A model generated the notes under the pieces. That model was not told the origin of the DNA and ran no database searches. It saw only the letters and a list, made by a program, of their open reading frames with translations. This document shows positions 10,043 through 19,630 of a DNA stretch of 22,721 nucleotides, piece by piece (the first letter of the stretch is position 1; every line of letters begins with the position of its first letter). Source of the DNA: Apostichopus parvimensis (Eukaryota > Echinodermata > Holothuroidea > Aspidochirotida > Stichopodidae); NCBI GenBank assembly GCA_000934455.1, contig KN883886.1, positions 108,562 to 131,282 on the forward strand. Reading direction: 5' to 3'. The translations under genes were made by a program, and so were the position numbers.

Positions 10043-11653
10043 AAATAAAAATATCATTGTACCAAACACTCAGATCCATTACCCTTAACATCGGGACTGG
10101 AGTCACGTGATCATGAAAGTTTTTATAGTGCTCTAATCCAGGACAGCTATTTGATTCTTCTAAAAGCTATTGCAAATAGATTTGTCCATAACATAATTTT
10201 CCAATGATAAAGCTACGTGGAATCTACTTTTCAGTAGCCACAAACACAATGTTTGTGTTTTAAAATATTTTTTACTTATCATCTAGATATTCTAGAGGAT
10301 CGTTAAATTCACGATATGAAGTAATATAAACGGTAAACATCACAGTGTGACTAGGATTGTAGGATCAGTGAAAATAGTGAATCCGGCATGGCATTTGTTC
10401 AACACTGCGAGAGACATTGCAAACAATGTGTATGGCACAACTTTAAACTACCAACGGCACTTGCAAAGAGAATGCATGATTCCTTTCCTGCATCAGATGG
10501 CGAAAGAGTTTTAGGTACACAGTAGGTGTTGGCGTCTCAATGTGTAAAATATCAAGTGATGTAATTGTTTTAAATGTTGATGTTTGAGATATGTCGTGCC
10601 GCCTGCTAGTAAAACTAGTTAACTGGTTCCCTCTGATGTGCAAATGTTTCGTGTGCAAAAAGGGACGCGTTAGGCTTTAAAGGCACTGTTTTCGCTATAA
10701 TTTTACTCAGGGGAAATGGCTATACCGGGGAGCCAAGATTTGCCCAAAGACATTTCGCTACTTAACTAACCTATACGACACGAATCAGAGAGTTTGTCAT
10801 TTACGACGCAAGTACCACATGAATTTCTAATGTGGTTATAACGACTGGTGTTACCAAGAAAACAGTAAATCATTCGCGTAGAAGGTGTCAAGGGAAGAGA
10901 ATGGGGCATACATCACTTGCACCAAGTGAATTGAAAATCAGTTGGCTAAATTTCAAATGCATCATGGAAAATCCGACAGCACGATTTCACGACTACTGGA
11001 TCCCGATAGAAGAAAGTGGCGTGGTACTTTTGAAACAAGATATTATGAATTCAAGATAATAATATCCTTAGTAACAATTTGTTGTGACCATTGTGGAACT
11101 GAAAGAGAGAATAATTTGTAGACCTCAAACGAACAATGGTGGATGAATTCTATACTGAATATGATAACTACTTGGCAAGCTTTTCTTATTTGATCAATGA
11201 TAGTGTTACGAGAGAGCAACTTACTTTCTCGTGTGTATGAATTTTCTATCTTGCCTGTTTTACCATTATAAAATGTTTCTTACTTTAATGTTTAAGCTGG
11301 GAGGTCCCTAGAAGAGGTAATTTAAGTATCAGTTTATTGCTGGCTGCGAGAGTTGGTTCTTGATGCCGGGGCTTTATTTAAACAGTACGGTGGACAAGGC
11401 CGCCTTTGTTCTTAGTATACGGGGAACTACTAGAGGTGCATAGACAGTGGGGCGTGGTTAGCTCATATACGTATAGCACTGTAGAGAGCGATGACCGGGT
11501 TTAATTGGGTTATGGCGCTTTGCGATCTTACTGGCTATTTCTTAATTGGTCAGTTAATCGTGTAGAGGATTCTACACAGTTACGGGGTCATAGTGTAAGT
11601 TACTAGGCAGAATCTCTGCCGAATTTTGTAGCGGTTGTACGAGACGTTGTTAT
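10043..11653. other. Non-coding left flank of the inverted-repeat element
   Basis: No gene recognised; an open frame at 10832-11059 has no family motif or convincing splice context. Small perfect hairpins lie at 10242-10260 (AAACACAA-TGT-TTGTGTTT), 11560-11577 (GTGTAGA-GGAT-TCTACAC) and 11606-11620 (GGCAGA-ATC-TCTGCC). The last two lie within 100 bases of the element's left end. Confidence 0.35.
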
Positions 11654-11883
11654 ATAGTCTAGTCAATTATGGTTTGACCTAGACAAAATTGCAATAGAAA
11701 TGATTTTTGTTGTAATTGTCTCTTGAATCCCTTCTAATTAACATATCAAAAAGGTAGAAAAAAATAATCAGAGGAAATTTGCTAATTTGCATAAAAACAA
11801 AATGGCCGCCTTTCCGTCTATTTTCACTAATATATGTGGGTACATACCCTGATATTAGTAGATATTATGCACTTATCACATAT
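11654..11883 (+). repeat. Left inverted terminal repeat
   Basis: Runs from ATAGTCTAGTCAAT through ATCAAAAAGGTAGAAAAAA, AAAACAAAATGGCCG and TAGATATTATGCAC to TATCACATAT. Each of these words reappears in the same order on the minus strand of 14704-14942. It lies 80 bases upstream of the first coding remnant, so it may also hold the promoter of the element's gene. Confidence 0.9.
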
Positions 11884-11963
11884 CATTTTGTAACGAAAAC
11901 AACTGTATTCATTATTTAAGTTTTTTCTCTTTATATTGTTTGAATCAACAGCTGTGGAGCTAA

Positions 11964-14366
11964 GTCTACGTCTTGCGACACGTTATTGACCTGCCCCTTG
12001 AAGCACATCAGATACATTTGATGTTCGCCTCCCCAAAGTCCACATACCAGAGCGAGACCGAAGAGCAAACAAACATATCAAGTCAACAGGAGGCTGGCAT
12101 TGGTGAAAGCATATAAGACAATGGTACGCCACGAGTAGACCCTGGAGCAAGTGCTACTGAGAGAACGGGTACACAAACTGGTGCTTCTTCAAACATCGAG
12201 GATATTCCAGACGACCTCCATTATTCTATTCAAAAATGTGACTAACTTATGGCTGATGAAATATCTGCGGATACAGTATGTTCAAACCGAATTTTTGAGA
12301 CAGTTCAACAGAAACTCCTGAATCATATCAGTACAATGAGTAGATATACAACTGCACGCTTATGGTTGCAGTACATGGAAATGATTAACCTGTTTCGCAA
12401 AGCAGAACGCACAGGAAATTGGCACCTTCATATGAAAACATTTCAAGACATGCTACCATTTTTTGCTGCAGCAGGGCATAACCTTTACGCCAAATCAGCT
12501 TATATTTATCTACAACAGACGTTACCCAGATGTATTTATCCCTTTCACCACTGGGTACCACGTAATTCGACTCAGTGATCGCTTCTGTGCTGGACTTTCA
12601 TCTGACTTGGTGATCGAGCAAGTTCTTATGCGCAGAATGAAGACAGTCGGTCGTGAAATGAATGTATCTCAACGTACCTAATGATTTCTATCCATGCCAG
12701 CATGTGCCGAAGTTAATAGTGCAATGCAAGAGCTAACAGACACCCATTTCATGACAAGTGATCAGCACAAAGACAAAGGCAAGGAAGATGAACAAGAAAA
12801 TATGACACTTCTTGGTTTCCTTCAGGACAGAAGCCCATATGAACCGCACTCGTCTCTTCGGAACATTGCTACTGGTGTAACAGAAGATGAAACAGTGACA
12901 GCTAACAAAGCAAAAGAAGTGGGATATAAAATCATTGGAACCATGGACCATGGAATGATGTGGACTACACATTCAAGAAAAAGGAACACGTCAATACGAT
13001 GGCCCACAAAGTGTCCCTGAACTTCGATGGTGAGTCCATCAATGTTGATCCTAAGTTGCTCTTTCAGCGATTGGTTATGGCTGCAGGCGATGATACAGAA
13101 AATGTTGCGGACATCTTCAAATTTGAGCTCAGTAGTCACCCATCACCTCTGTTTAAGTCATCTGTACTTCTACGAGTGGCAAACAAGCCGGTATTATCTG
13201 AGGTAATTTGGAATTTGACTCAAGCTACTGATATGCCTGAACCACGCAAAGAGGAAATGAGTTATGTCATTGACGGCGGATAACTCCTTCAACGTCTGCC
13301 TTGGCAACGAGGTACCACATTTGATTCTATCTGCCAGTTGTATAGATTATGTTGTGACGAAATACAGCAATCCAACCATTGTGTTTGACGGATAGGGTTC
13401 AGGCCCTTCTACAAAGGACTCAGCTCATCTTCGTCGATCTGGTGGTGTTGTGGGTCCAGAGGTGAACTTTGTTGGGAGCATGCCTCTAACGTCAAAGAAG
13501 GAACACTTCCTAGCTAATAGCAGAAACAAACAGTAAATCATTCTCATGCTGAGTGACAGATTTGAAGACAAAAGTATCAAAACCATTCATGCAACAAGTG
13601 ATGCTGACTTGCTCATTGTCAAAGTGCAGTGGATTCAACTTCCAGGTGCCGCACTACCCTGATGGGAGAGGACACAGATCTTCTAGAAAGCAGAACACCA
13701 AGAAGCAAAGAATATGGAATATTCAGTGGCTACAACAAGCACTGTACCCAGACACATGTCAACTTTTACCATTTGTACATGCAATTTCTGGCTGTGACAC
13801 AACATTAAGGTTGTTTGGTATTGGTCAAGGAGTACCACTTACAGAGTTGAAAGTAATCCCGACTTCAAACAGCAAGCAGAAATATTCTCCAGAGAAACGA
13901 CAAGAGATGACATAATGTCTGCTGGTGAGAAGGCACTTTCTTGCTTGTATGGGGGATCCCGTGAGGAAGGTTTAGATGAACTTCGGTACAGGCGGTTTGG
14001 AGAAAAAATCGCGAAGAGGACCTCAGTGGTACAAGTACACACTCTTCCTCCCACTGCAGCGGTGGCGCGCTATCACAGTGCCCGTGTATATTTTCAAGTA
14101 CAAGAATGGATGGACAAAGGTTCCAATTTGAATCCAGAAGAATGATGGTGGCTTCGAGTGGGAGGTAAACTTGAACCTATGAAAACAGACCTGCCACTTG
14201 CTCCAGACACTCTAATAAAGATGTAATTGCAAAACAAACTGTGAAACACGGAAATGCACCTGTATAAAGCTTGGTTTAGAATGCTCAATAGTGTGGCGAA
14301 TGCAAAGGTATAAACTGTACAAATTCACCACATGTATTCACTGAGAGATTGGACGAGGAGCTATAG
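11964..14366 (+). pseudogene. Decayed gene: PIN/XPG-like nuclease core with C-terminal CXC domain
   Basis: Fragments in all three plus frames line up with one protein family that I recognise from many invertebrate genomes as an uncharacterised protein. In order: an N-terminal conserved region (ARLWLQYMEMINLFRKAERT, 12345-12420), GYHVIRLSDRFCAGLSSDLV (about 12550-12615), LSMPACAEVNSAMQELT (12685-12740), FKKKEH to DPKLLFQRLV, LLQRLPWQRGTTFDSICQLY, then a nuclease-like core: TIVFDG (about 13375), HATSDADLLIVK, GEDTDLL (13665-13685), PFVHAISGCDTT, followed by GEKALSCLYGG, VQVHTLPPTAA, VYFQVQEWM and the CXC domain. The spaced acidic residues resemble PIN/XPG-type metal-binding nucleases. Lesions: in-frame stops at 12114, 12243, 12679, 12682, 13281 and 14143 among others; frame changes near 12516, 12960, 13350, 13650, 13690, 13858 and 14222; and loss of about 20 residues after GEDTDLL. 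It cannot make a working protein. Confidence 0.85.
14222..14366 (+). other. Tesmin/TSO1-like CXC domain and C-terminus of the decayed element gene
   Basis: Part of the pseudogene above. From 14222 the frame reads CNCKTNCETRKCTCIKLGLE then CSI. One extra base at 14291 breaks it, and it resumes as CGECKGINCTNS and runs on to a TAG at 14364-14366. The spacing C-x-C-x3-C-x4-7-C-x-C, ending C-x2-C-x4-C, is the CRC/CXC zinc-coordinating pattern of tesmin, LIN54 and plant TSO1, which bind DNA through it. In the element protein it would most simply supply recognition of the terminal repeats (inference). Confidence 0.8.
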
Positions 14367-14451
14367 GAGGTTATTATGCCTATATTCGTAATTTGTTATA
14401 TGGGCATTCTTTGTATGGCCATGTTGTATGATATAGTAATATGAGTACGAT

Positions 14452-14470
14452 ATAGTCTAGTCAATCTGTA
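14452..14470 (+). repeat. Internal third copy of the terminal motif
   Basis: ATAGTCTAGTCAATCTGTA here is the exact reverse complement of 14924-14942 (19 of 19). It is in the same orientation as the left end. Together with the right end it bounds a potential 491-bp internal unit (14452-14942). A 12-bp direct repeat TAGTAATATGAG (14434-14445 and 14469-14480) brackets it. Confidence 0.8.
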
Positions 14471-14578
14471 GTAATATGAGGGTTAATGGGTTAGTTTTAT
14501 AGTGAAACCACAAAAATGTTGATGTTTATTATAATGTTAGTAGTTTTGCTATTCTATAAACCAGGGATCAGTTTGATA

Positions 14579-14615
14579 TGGCGGGAAAATGGCAGCATTT
14601 GGCGGGAAAATGGCA
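14579..14615 (+). repeat. Duplicated GGCGGGAAAATGGC word with E2F-like site
   Basis: TGGCGGGAAAATGGCA occurs at 14579-14594 and again at 14600-14615. The second copy reads TTTGGCGGGAAAA, which fits the E2F consensus (TTTSGCGSGAAA type). A third related word, ATGGCGGCCAT, follows. These lie just inside the right terminal repeat and could be host-factor or transposase sites; no function is shown. Confidence 0.5.
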
Positions 14616-14703
14616 CCCATCTTAGATATGGCGGCCATCTGGATTTATTCTGGCTCAAATGCATTTCAAAAATATGCAGGGATCATATATATATATATGT
14701 ATA

Positions 14704-14942
14704 ATATGTGATACGTGCATAATATCTACTAATATAAGGGTGTGTACCCACCTATATTATTGAAAATAGCCGTAAAGACGGCCATTTTGTTTTCATGCAA
14801 ATTAGCCAATTTCACCTGGTTATTTTTTCTACCTTTTTGATATGTTTCTAAGATGGTTTCTAGAGACATTTGCAACAGTAATCGTTTCTGTTGCAATTTT
14901 GTGTAGTTCAAGCCATTATTTTGTACAGATTGACTAGACTAT
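14704..14942 (-). repeat. Right inverted terminal repeat
   Basis: Inverted partner of 11654-11883. On the minus strand it begins ATAGTCTAGTCAATCTGTA. It carries about ten extra bases near the tip compared with the left arm, then matches through to TATCACATAT. A minus-strand open frame across it is only the repeat and not a gene. Confidence 0.9.
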
Positions 14943-15163
14943 TAGGGACTGCTGCGCTGCGTAACTGCTTGTGCCTGCGCAAGGACGTCGCCGCGTAGGG
15001 TTCGCGGGTTGACGAATCTTATCGTTAGCTGCACTGCGTTGTCCTTGCGCTGCGTCGTCCTTGACGCAGTACCTATAGTAAAGCTGCGCTGTGCCTGCGC
15101 TGCGTTGTCCTTGACGTAGCGCCTATAGTTAGCTGCGCTGCTAGGCAGCTTGCATATTAGGGA
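14940..15163. repeat. GC-rich minisatellite flanked by 9-bp direct repeats
   Basis: TATTAGGGA at 14940-14948 recurs at 15155-15163. Between them lies clearly GC-richer DNA with degenerate tandem units (15028-15082 and 15083-15131) built from GCTGCRCTG, TGCGTTGTCCTTGACG and CCTATAGT. The left copy of the 9-mer overlaps the last three bases of the transposon end. The arrangement resembles an insertion with target duplication at the element's edge, or slippage. Confidence 0.7.
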
Positions 15164-15980
15164 TTAGCTTTGCCTTGACAGGGCTATTTAATGTACGTCA
15201 CCCTTTGTGTTTAGGTTTTACTGTATTACTTTCTGTATATATTATTTGTTTATTACATTACGAAAGATGTACGACAGGAACAGGGGAGGGGGTTATCAAA
15301 GCAAACACTTAAGCAGACATTTTGGAAGTAAGGAACGCACCTGTACAGAGTGCACATCACCTGAGCAACGTTTCGGGAAAAAATACCCAACAAAAACGGC
15401 AAATTGCTTATAATTACAATTGTACCTTGTTATTTGCCGGGAGGGCAAGGCACCCATCAGCTGCAACCCTTTTAGTTTTTGTTCGAGCAATTTGGAGCTC
15501 AAGAAAACCTGTCAGAAAGAGGAATTACACTTACATCCCTCTTTAAAGTATCTCTATCACGTGGCAAATGCCCGGAAGTGCAACCGTTTTCAAATATTCC
15601 TTGTTCTTTCTTAGAGAGCTTAAAGCACAAAATACATGTGACAGAGAGATTTTCAGTTTCTATGAAATTTATCAGAGCCCTGGTGGGCGTTCCTGGGGGC
15701 GAAGCCCCCAGCAGTTCCAAGATTTCAGATATTTTTGTTTTGTCAAAGCGACTTCAATTCACAAGAGCACATGCCCAAAAGAAAGTTTAATTTGTGTGCA
15801 AGGTATTTCAAAGCCGTAAGCTGCAGTCCTTAAAGACAGATCTCTTGTAGCTGTTTTAACCAGAATGCAAAATGCATTGAGGTTTCGATGACTTCTGCTT
15901 GTTAGTATAACCATAACTAGCTGTTACAATACCACATTGGCATGATAAACACAGGTCAGTCTATTGTACGTGGCTATACA
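15164..15980. other. Non-coding, probably repeat-derived
   Basis: Several overlapping open frames (60-100 codons) exist on both strands but none has a recognisable domain and no frame dominates. The composition and the GC hairpin at 15693-15711 suggest a piece of an interspersed repeat that I cannot name. Confidence 0.35.
15693..15711. repeat. GC hairpin CTGGGGGC-GAA-GCCCCCAG
   Basis: A perfect 8-bp GC stem closed by a GAA loop (C-GAA-G, tetraloop-like). It stands out in otherwise AT-rich DNA. It creates the Gly/Pro-rich stretches seen in translations there, which should not be read as protein. Confidence 0.85.
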
Positions 15981-16222
15981 CACCTCCACCAAAAACAATA
16001 GGGGTCTTGTACTCAATGTTATGCATCCACACACCAAGTATTAGAGGTTAACACGATTTCCATCGTTAGATATCATGTAAAAGGTTTTTCAGAGCGTTTA
16101 CCTCTGGTGACCTATAGGAGATTTGACCTCACAAGCAATAGGATTCTTGGCAAATCCATATACCATTTATTAAAAGTATCCATGATTTCTATCATGAGAA
16201 ATCATGTTTTGAATGTTTTCAG
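15981..16222 (+). repeat. Dispersed repeat of about 120 bp, two diverged units
   Basis: Unit 15981-16097 contains CCACCAAAAACAATAGGGGT and CACACCAAGTATTAGA. Unit 16098-16222 contains TTTGACCTCACAAGCAATAG and ends ATCATGTTTTGAATGTTTTC. The same order of words recurs at 17004-17204. I recognise this style (TTTGACCT, ACAATAGG, GATATCGTGTTTACAAG) as a common interspersed tandem repeat of marine invertebrates. Confidence 0.7.
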
Positions 16223-17003
16223 GCCTCGACAAATATTTTTAAAAGTACTCGCTATTTGGCGACCGTGGCTAGAAATCTACTCTCCAAATTTCACTCGCCA
16301 GTAGGCCTATCATTGTTGTTCAAGTCTCCAAAGTACAGATCTGCAACATCAATACTTTCTATGAACAAAGGTTAGTCAGTTAGGTAGATACATTGTGCTA
16401 CGTAATTGTGCATTGGAAAGTCATGTTTCTTTGCAGTATGAAATTTAAATTTGAAACAATGAAAATCTGAGGTTGTAAGAGCATCTCTCTTCCAAAATTC
16501 CTAGCAGTAACAACAGCAAAATTATCTCAAAACTCCTTAAATTGTTCTATACTTTGCGAATTATGACTGATAGCCAGTAGGAAAATTGCCTTATGAAATA
16601 ATGAAAGAGATCTTTCGCCATCTTAAGTGTATTGGCATTCTGACTCGTATTTCTTCACGTTGTTGTGCTAACGAACCCTATTCTGCCCAACCGTTGCTGG
16701 CCTAGACAACATAAAATTGCTCACAGGCCTAGCCAGGTTTGTTCAAGTTGTTCCATTATCATAAACGTGACGAAAGTCGAAGGTTACTTTTAAGGCGTAG
16801 CGTTGCTGAAACTGGTGGAAGAGACTACACAATTGAGATCAACAGCCGATCCAGACAAAAGCTCGTGAACTCACTGCCAAACTAAGACCGTTTTTCACAA
16901 TTATTTCGCATTGAGAATGGTCATAGTAAAGAATCTAACTAGACGAACTGTTAAGTTTCATAAACAATAAACAGAAAACTATAGGCTGTTGCTCGTGAAT
17001 GTG
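16223..17003. other. Non-coding stretch between repeat blocks
   Basis: No gene recognised. It separates two blocks of the same ~120-bp repeat family and may be an insertion between them. Confidence 0.35.
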
Positions 17004-17280
17004 GTCCTCCTACTCACGATATATGAGATTGGTCCAAGTTTATCTCCTTGAGATATCGTGTTTATAAGGCTTTCACTATTTGGCCCCAAATGACATTTGA
17101 CCTCCCCAAAAAACAATAAGGTTCTTCTACTCAATGTGGTACTCATATACACCAAATATTAGATTCGTCCAAGCTTCCGTTCTTGATGTATCGTGTTTAC
17201 AAGCCAGGCGTCACATACGCACACGCACATACGCCTGCATGAATACATAGGTTACGATTATCATCGAAACCAAAAACAAA
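17004..17280 (+). repeat. Second block of the ~120-bp dispersed repeat
   Basis: Unit 17004-17085 (GAGATTGGTCCAAGTTT, GAGATATCGTGTTTATAAGG) and unit 17086-17204 (TTTGACCTCCCCAAAAAACA, CACCAAATATTAGATTCGTC, ATCGTGTTTACAAGCC) align with 15981-16222. The following CACATACGCACACGCACATACGC tract and GGTTACGATTATCATCGAAA look like the repeat's tail. Confidence 0.7.
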
Positions 17281-17712
17281 GAAATGTTTTCCAGGGAGGA
17301 ATGGAGTTTTCAAAATCCCTGTGTGGATACAGGGGGAGAAATCACCGGAACGTAAAGCATGGTGATAGTCTAATAGTACCCACATTTGGGAAATTTGGAG
17401 GTATGGGAGAGTGTCTCCGCTTTGATTTCCTGTGCAAAATTGTATATTTATACAAATGTGCTGATTTGAAAACAATGGTGGTAAGTGTTCGGATGTTATT
17501 ATACACATATGTTGACTTTGAATTGATTTGCTGTGCTTATTTGATAAGTATCAACGACAACGACAGAACTTAGTAAAGTATGTACGCACTGCATCCTCTA
17601 TATACATCAATTTACATATGTGTGAAGTGATGTTGCTTGTCTTAATTACACTAGTCTAGGCAATACACCATTCATAAAATAGATAGTGTAATAATCATAA
17701 CGAACAAACTCA
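17281..17712. other. Non-coding stretch, possible but unsupported exon
   Basis: A plus-strand open frame runs into this area from the repeat tail. A segment bounded by TGTTTTCCAG (near 17294) and GGAG|GTATGG (near 17400) could be an exon by splice signals, but its translation has no motif I know. Confidence 0.25.
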
Positions 17713-18214
17713 TAACAAATCACCTTTGCAAGTACTAAGTACAAAGTTCAACGAAAATTACTCATTAACTTATCGCAATCAAAGGCAAACAATTCATAGA
17801 TACTGATAATAATTTGCTTTCAGATTTGATAATAATGCAATAAAGATTATCTTGAGAACAGAGTACAGATATAGTTAACACTATACGTAATCAAAGTATA
17901 TAGCTATAAACACTTGAAAATATAAAACATGTCATAGGTATAATAAAGTTCATTCAAGTATTTGTAACGATTCACCTTTGAAAACACTAATCGTATTCAA
18001 AGCACAACGAAACTTACTCATTAACTTATTAAACAATAGGCAAACAATTAACAGCTACTGATAACAATATGCTTAACGATTTTGAAAGTAATGCAATGAA
18101 GATTATCTTAAGAGCAGAGTACATATAGTTAATAAAGTAATATAGCTATAAACAATTGGACATATGAAACATGTCAAATGTATATTAAAGTTTACTTAAG
18201 TATGTGTGTTTTGT
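17713..18214. repeat. Tandem duplication of a ~250-bp AT-rich unit
   Basis: Copy 1 (17713-17964) and copy 2 (17965-18214) share ordered words: CACCTTTG, TTACTCATTAACTTAT, GGCAAACAATT, AATGCAATRAAGATTATCTT, GAGTACA, TATAGCTATAAACA and AAACATGTCA. Similarity is roughly three quarters by eye. Neither copy codes. Confidence 0.85.
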
Positions 18215-18366
18215 TAACCACTTCAGATTCACTTCAAATTCAGCACTTACGAGGATGTTAGGAAAGAATTTACAAGGAATATAGCATTGTCTCAGAATAA
18301 TTGTATATAGTATAGCAAATGTTGAACTAGGACAAGGTTTAGTTGAGTAATAATTTGTTATGATGG

Positions 18367-18845
18367 CTAAAAATATATTATTACTGCTCATGTTACTAAT
18401 TCTGCTGCTGCTGTTATTAATATTGTTGTTACTGTTTCTATTGTTACCACTGCTGCTATTACTAATGATGCTGATACAGGTTCTGCTGTTACCTGGGAGT
18501 GTGTTGCTGCTACTGCTATCACTTCGGCTGCTGTTACTTTTCATGTTGTTACTAGTGCTTTTAATGTTGCTGTTACTAATGCTGCTGATAAAAGCGCTGT
18601 TGATACTCGGGAGTTTGCTGCTGCTACTGCTGCTATTGATAGTCCTACTGGTACTGTTGCTAGTGTTACTTTTGTCACTGTTGTTAATTGTTTCACTTGC
18701 GTCTACTAAAGAATTTGCATGTTGCTGTTATTGCTGCTGCTGTTACTGGTTCTACTGTTACCATACTGCTGTAACTGCGGCCACTGTTACTAATGCTGCT
18801 GTTACAGGTAGTGCTATTACTGCATTAGCAACCGGATACTCTTAA
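18367..18845. repeat. Degenerate trinucleotide (CTG/TTA/ACT) array
   Basis: About 480 bp of imperfect three-base periodicity, with GCTGCTGTTACT-like words. It produces a 161-codon poly-Leu frame on the plus strand and Ser/Asn-rich frames on the minus strand. Because the period is three, absence of stops is expected and is not evidence of a gene. It follows directly on the 250-bp tandem duplication. Confidence 0.85.
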
Positions 18846-19503
18846 TTTGTGTTGCCACACCGAACGTAGTCATCTTCATGATCCAATGCTAAGCAATGGT
18901 ATTGTGAGCTATCTTCCGTCCCGGATGAAACAGGAAGTTCCTTTTGTAACAGAAAAGATATTTCAGAATTTCAATTCATAGTTTTGTGAGTTCAATGCTC
19001 CATGATAGAAATAAAGTTCCTTGCAAATATTGTGTAACTAAATCTTTTTCGGGATTTTCATAAATTTTTAACTTCAAGTTGTTAAAATAAACAATATCAA
19101 GGCTTTTCAACAAGGGCAATTTCGATATGGGTACTATTTTTAAAGGGAAGAAAAAAAATATACTTAAACTGGCAATACTTTCCCCTCAATAGGCCTACTG
19201 TTAATCAACTTGTCTTATTTACGCACTATTTTATTATTGTCTCCTCATGAAGGAATAATCAAGAAAATACAACAAATTTTTGTTGAAAATTTAAATGTGG
19301 GTAATATTTGGAAAATTAAGATATAAAAGTAAAGCTAGAATATAAGGAATTGTAAAATAATAGTAATGTCTTAACCGGCAATATTCTTTGCTCCCTAGGT
19401 CCACTGTTTATCACCTCGTTAAATTATGTTATTCTAGTATTGTGTCCTATATATTGAAGAAAATATAAATTAATTCAACACATCCAGATACGTGAATACA
19501 CAC
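18846..19503. other. Non-coding, downstream of the kinase-like gene
   Basis: AT-rich DNA past the stop of the minus-strand kinase-like gene; it may include its 3' UTR. No clear AATAAA on the minus strand soon after the stop was found. Confidence 0.3.
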
Positions 19504-19630
19504 CTATTGATATCCGTTACAAAGTTCGTCTAATTTCATGAAAAGAATCGACATGGATGGCCTTTTTGAGACATCTGTTTCCCATGATAAAAGCATAAGA
19601 CTATATCTGGAGGGATACCAAATGTCAATA
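19504..19630 (-). CDS. Kinase-like gene, terminal exon (C-lobe end)
   Basis: The acceptor AACTTACAG precedes it. The frame reads IDIWYPSRYSLMLLSWETDV then SKRPSM and ends with TAG at 19506-19504. The SLML-x2-W-E-x4-KRP pattern is the RTK helix-G/H signature with the conserved Arg-Pro (RPS/T). Its first base completes the codon left by exon 19801-19894. Confidence 0.8.

Larger units (their letters stand above)
11654..14942 (+). mobile_element. DNA transposon with long inverted repeats carrying a PIN/XPG-like nuclease + CXC gene
   Basis: A 3,289-bp unit whose two ends are inverted copies of each other over about 230-240 bp, enclosing one decayed gene in plus orientation. The outermost shared bases are ATAGTCTAGTCAAT. 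By hand alignment the arms agree at roughly 85% of aligned positions, plus a gap of about 10 bases near the tip, so the insertion is old; this matches the many lesions in the enclosed gene. No clear target-site duplication was seen. The flanks suggest at most 2 bp (AT or TA, depending on where the tip is drawn), and the right flank is disturbed by a GC-rich repeat. The known superfamily pairing an XPG-type nuclease with a Cys-rich finger is Academ, which I mention only as a candidate. The boundaries are seen; that the gene drove its own movement is inference. Confidence 0.8.

Noticed and set aside
10832-11059. 75-codon plus-strand frame with Trp-rich end
   Set aside because: No family motif or good flanking splice sites; length is compatible with chance.
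12733-13139. Minus-strand frames of 79-105 codons
   Set aside because: Shadows of the decayed element gene on the plus strand.
14729-14911. 60-codon minus-strand frame
   Set aside because: Entirely within the right inverted terminal repeat.
11654-14942. Target-site duplication of the inverted-repeat element
   Set aside because: Immediate flanks share at most two bases (AT or TA depending on where the tip is drawn), so none is claimed.
15207-15819. Several overlapping frames of 60-100 codons on both strands
   Set aside because: No single frame is favoured, no domain is seen, and the GC hairpin at 15693-15711 explains the Gly/Pro-rich part.
17193-17573. 126-codon plus-strand frame
   Set aside because: Starts within the tail of a dispersed repeat and has no recognisable motif; splice signals inside it are weak evidence alone.
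18360-18845. 161-codon plus-strand frame, almost all Leu
   Set aside because: It lies on a three-base repeat, where lack of stops is automatic; not a gene.
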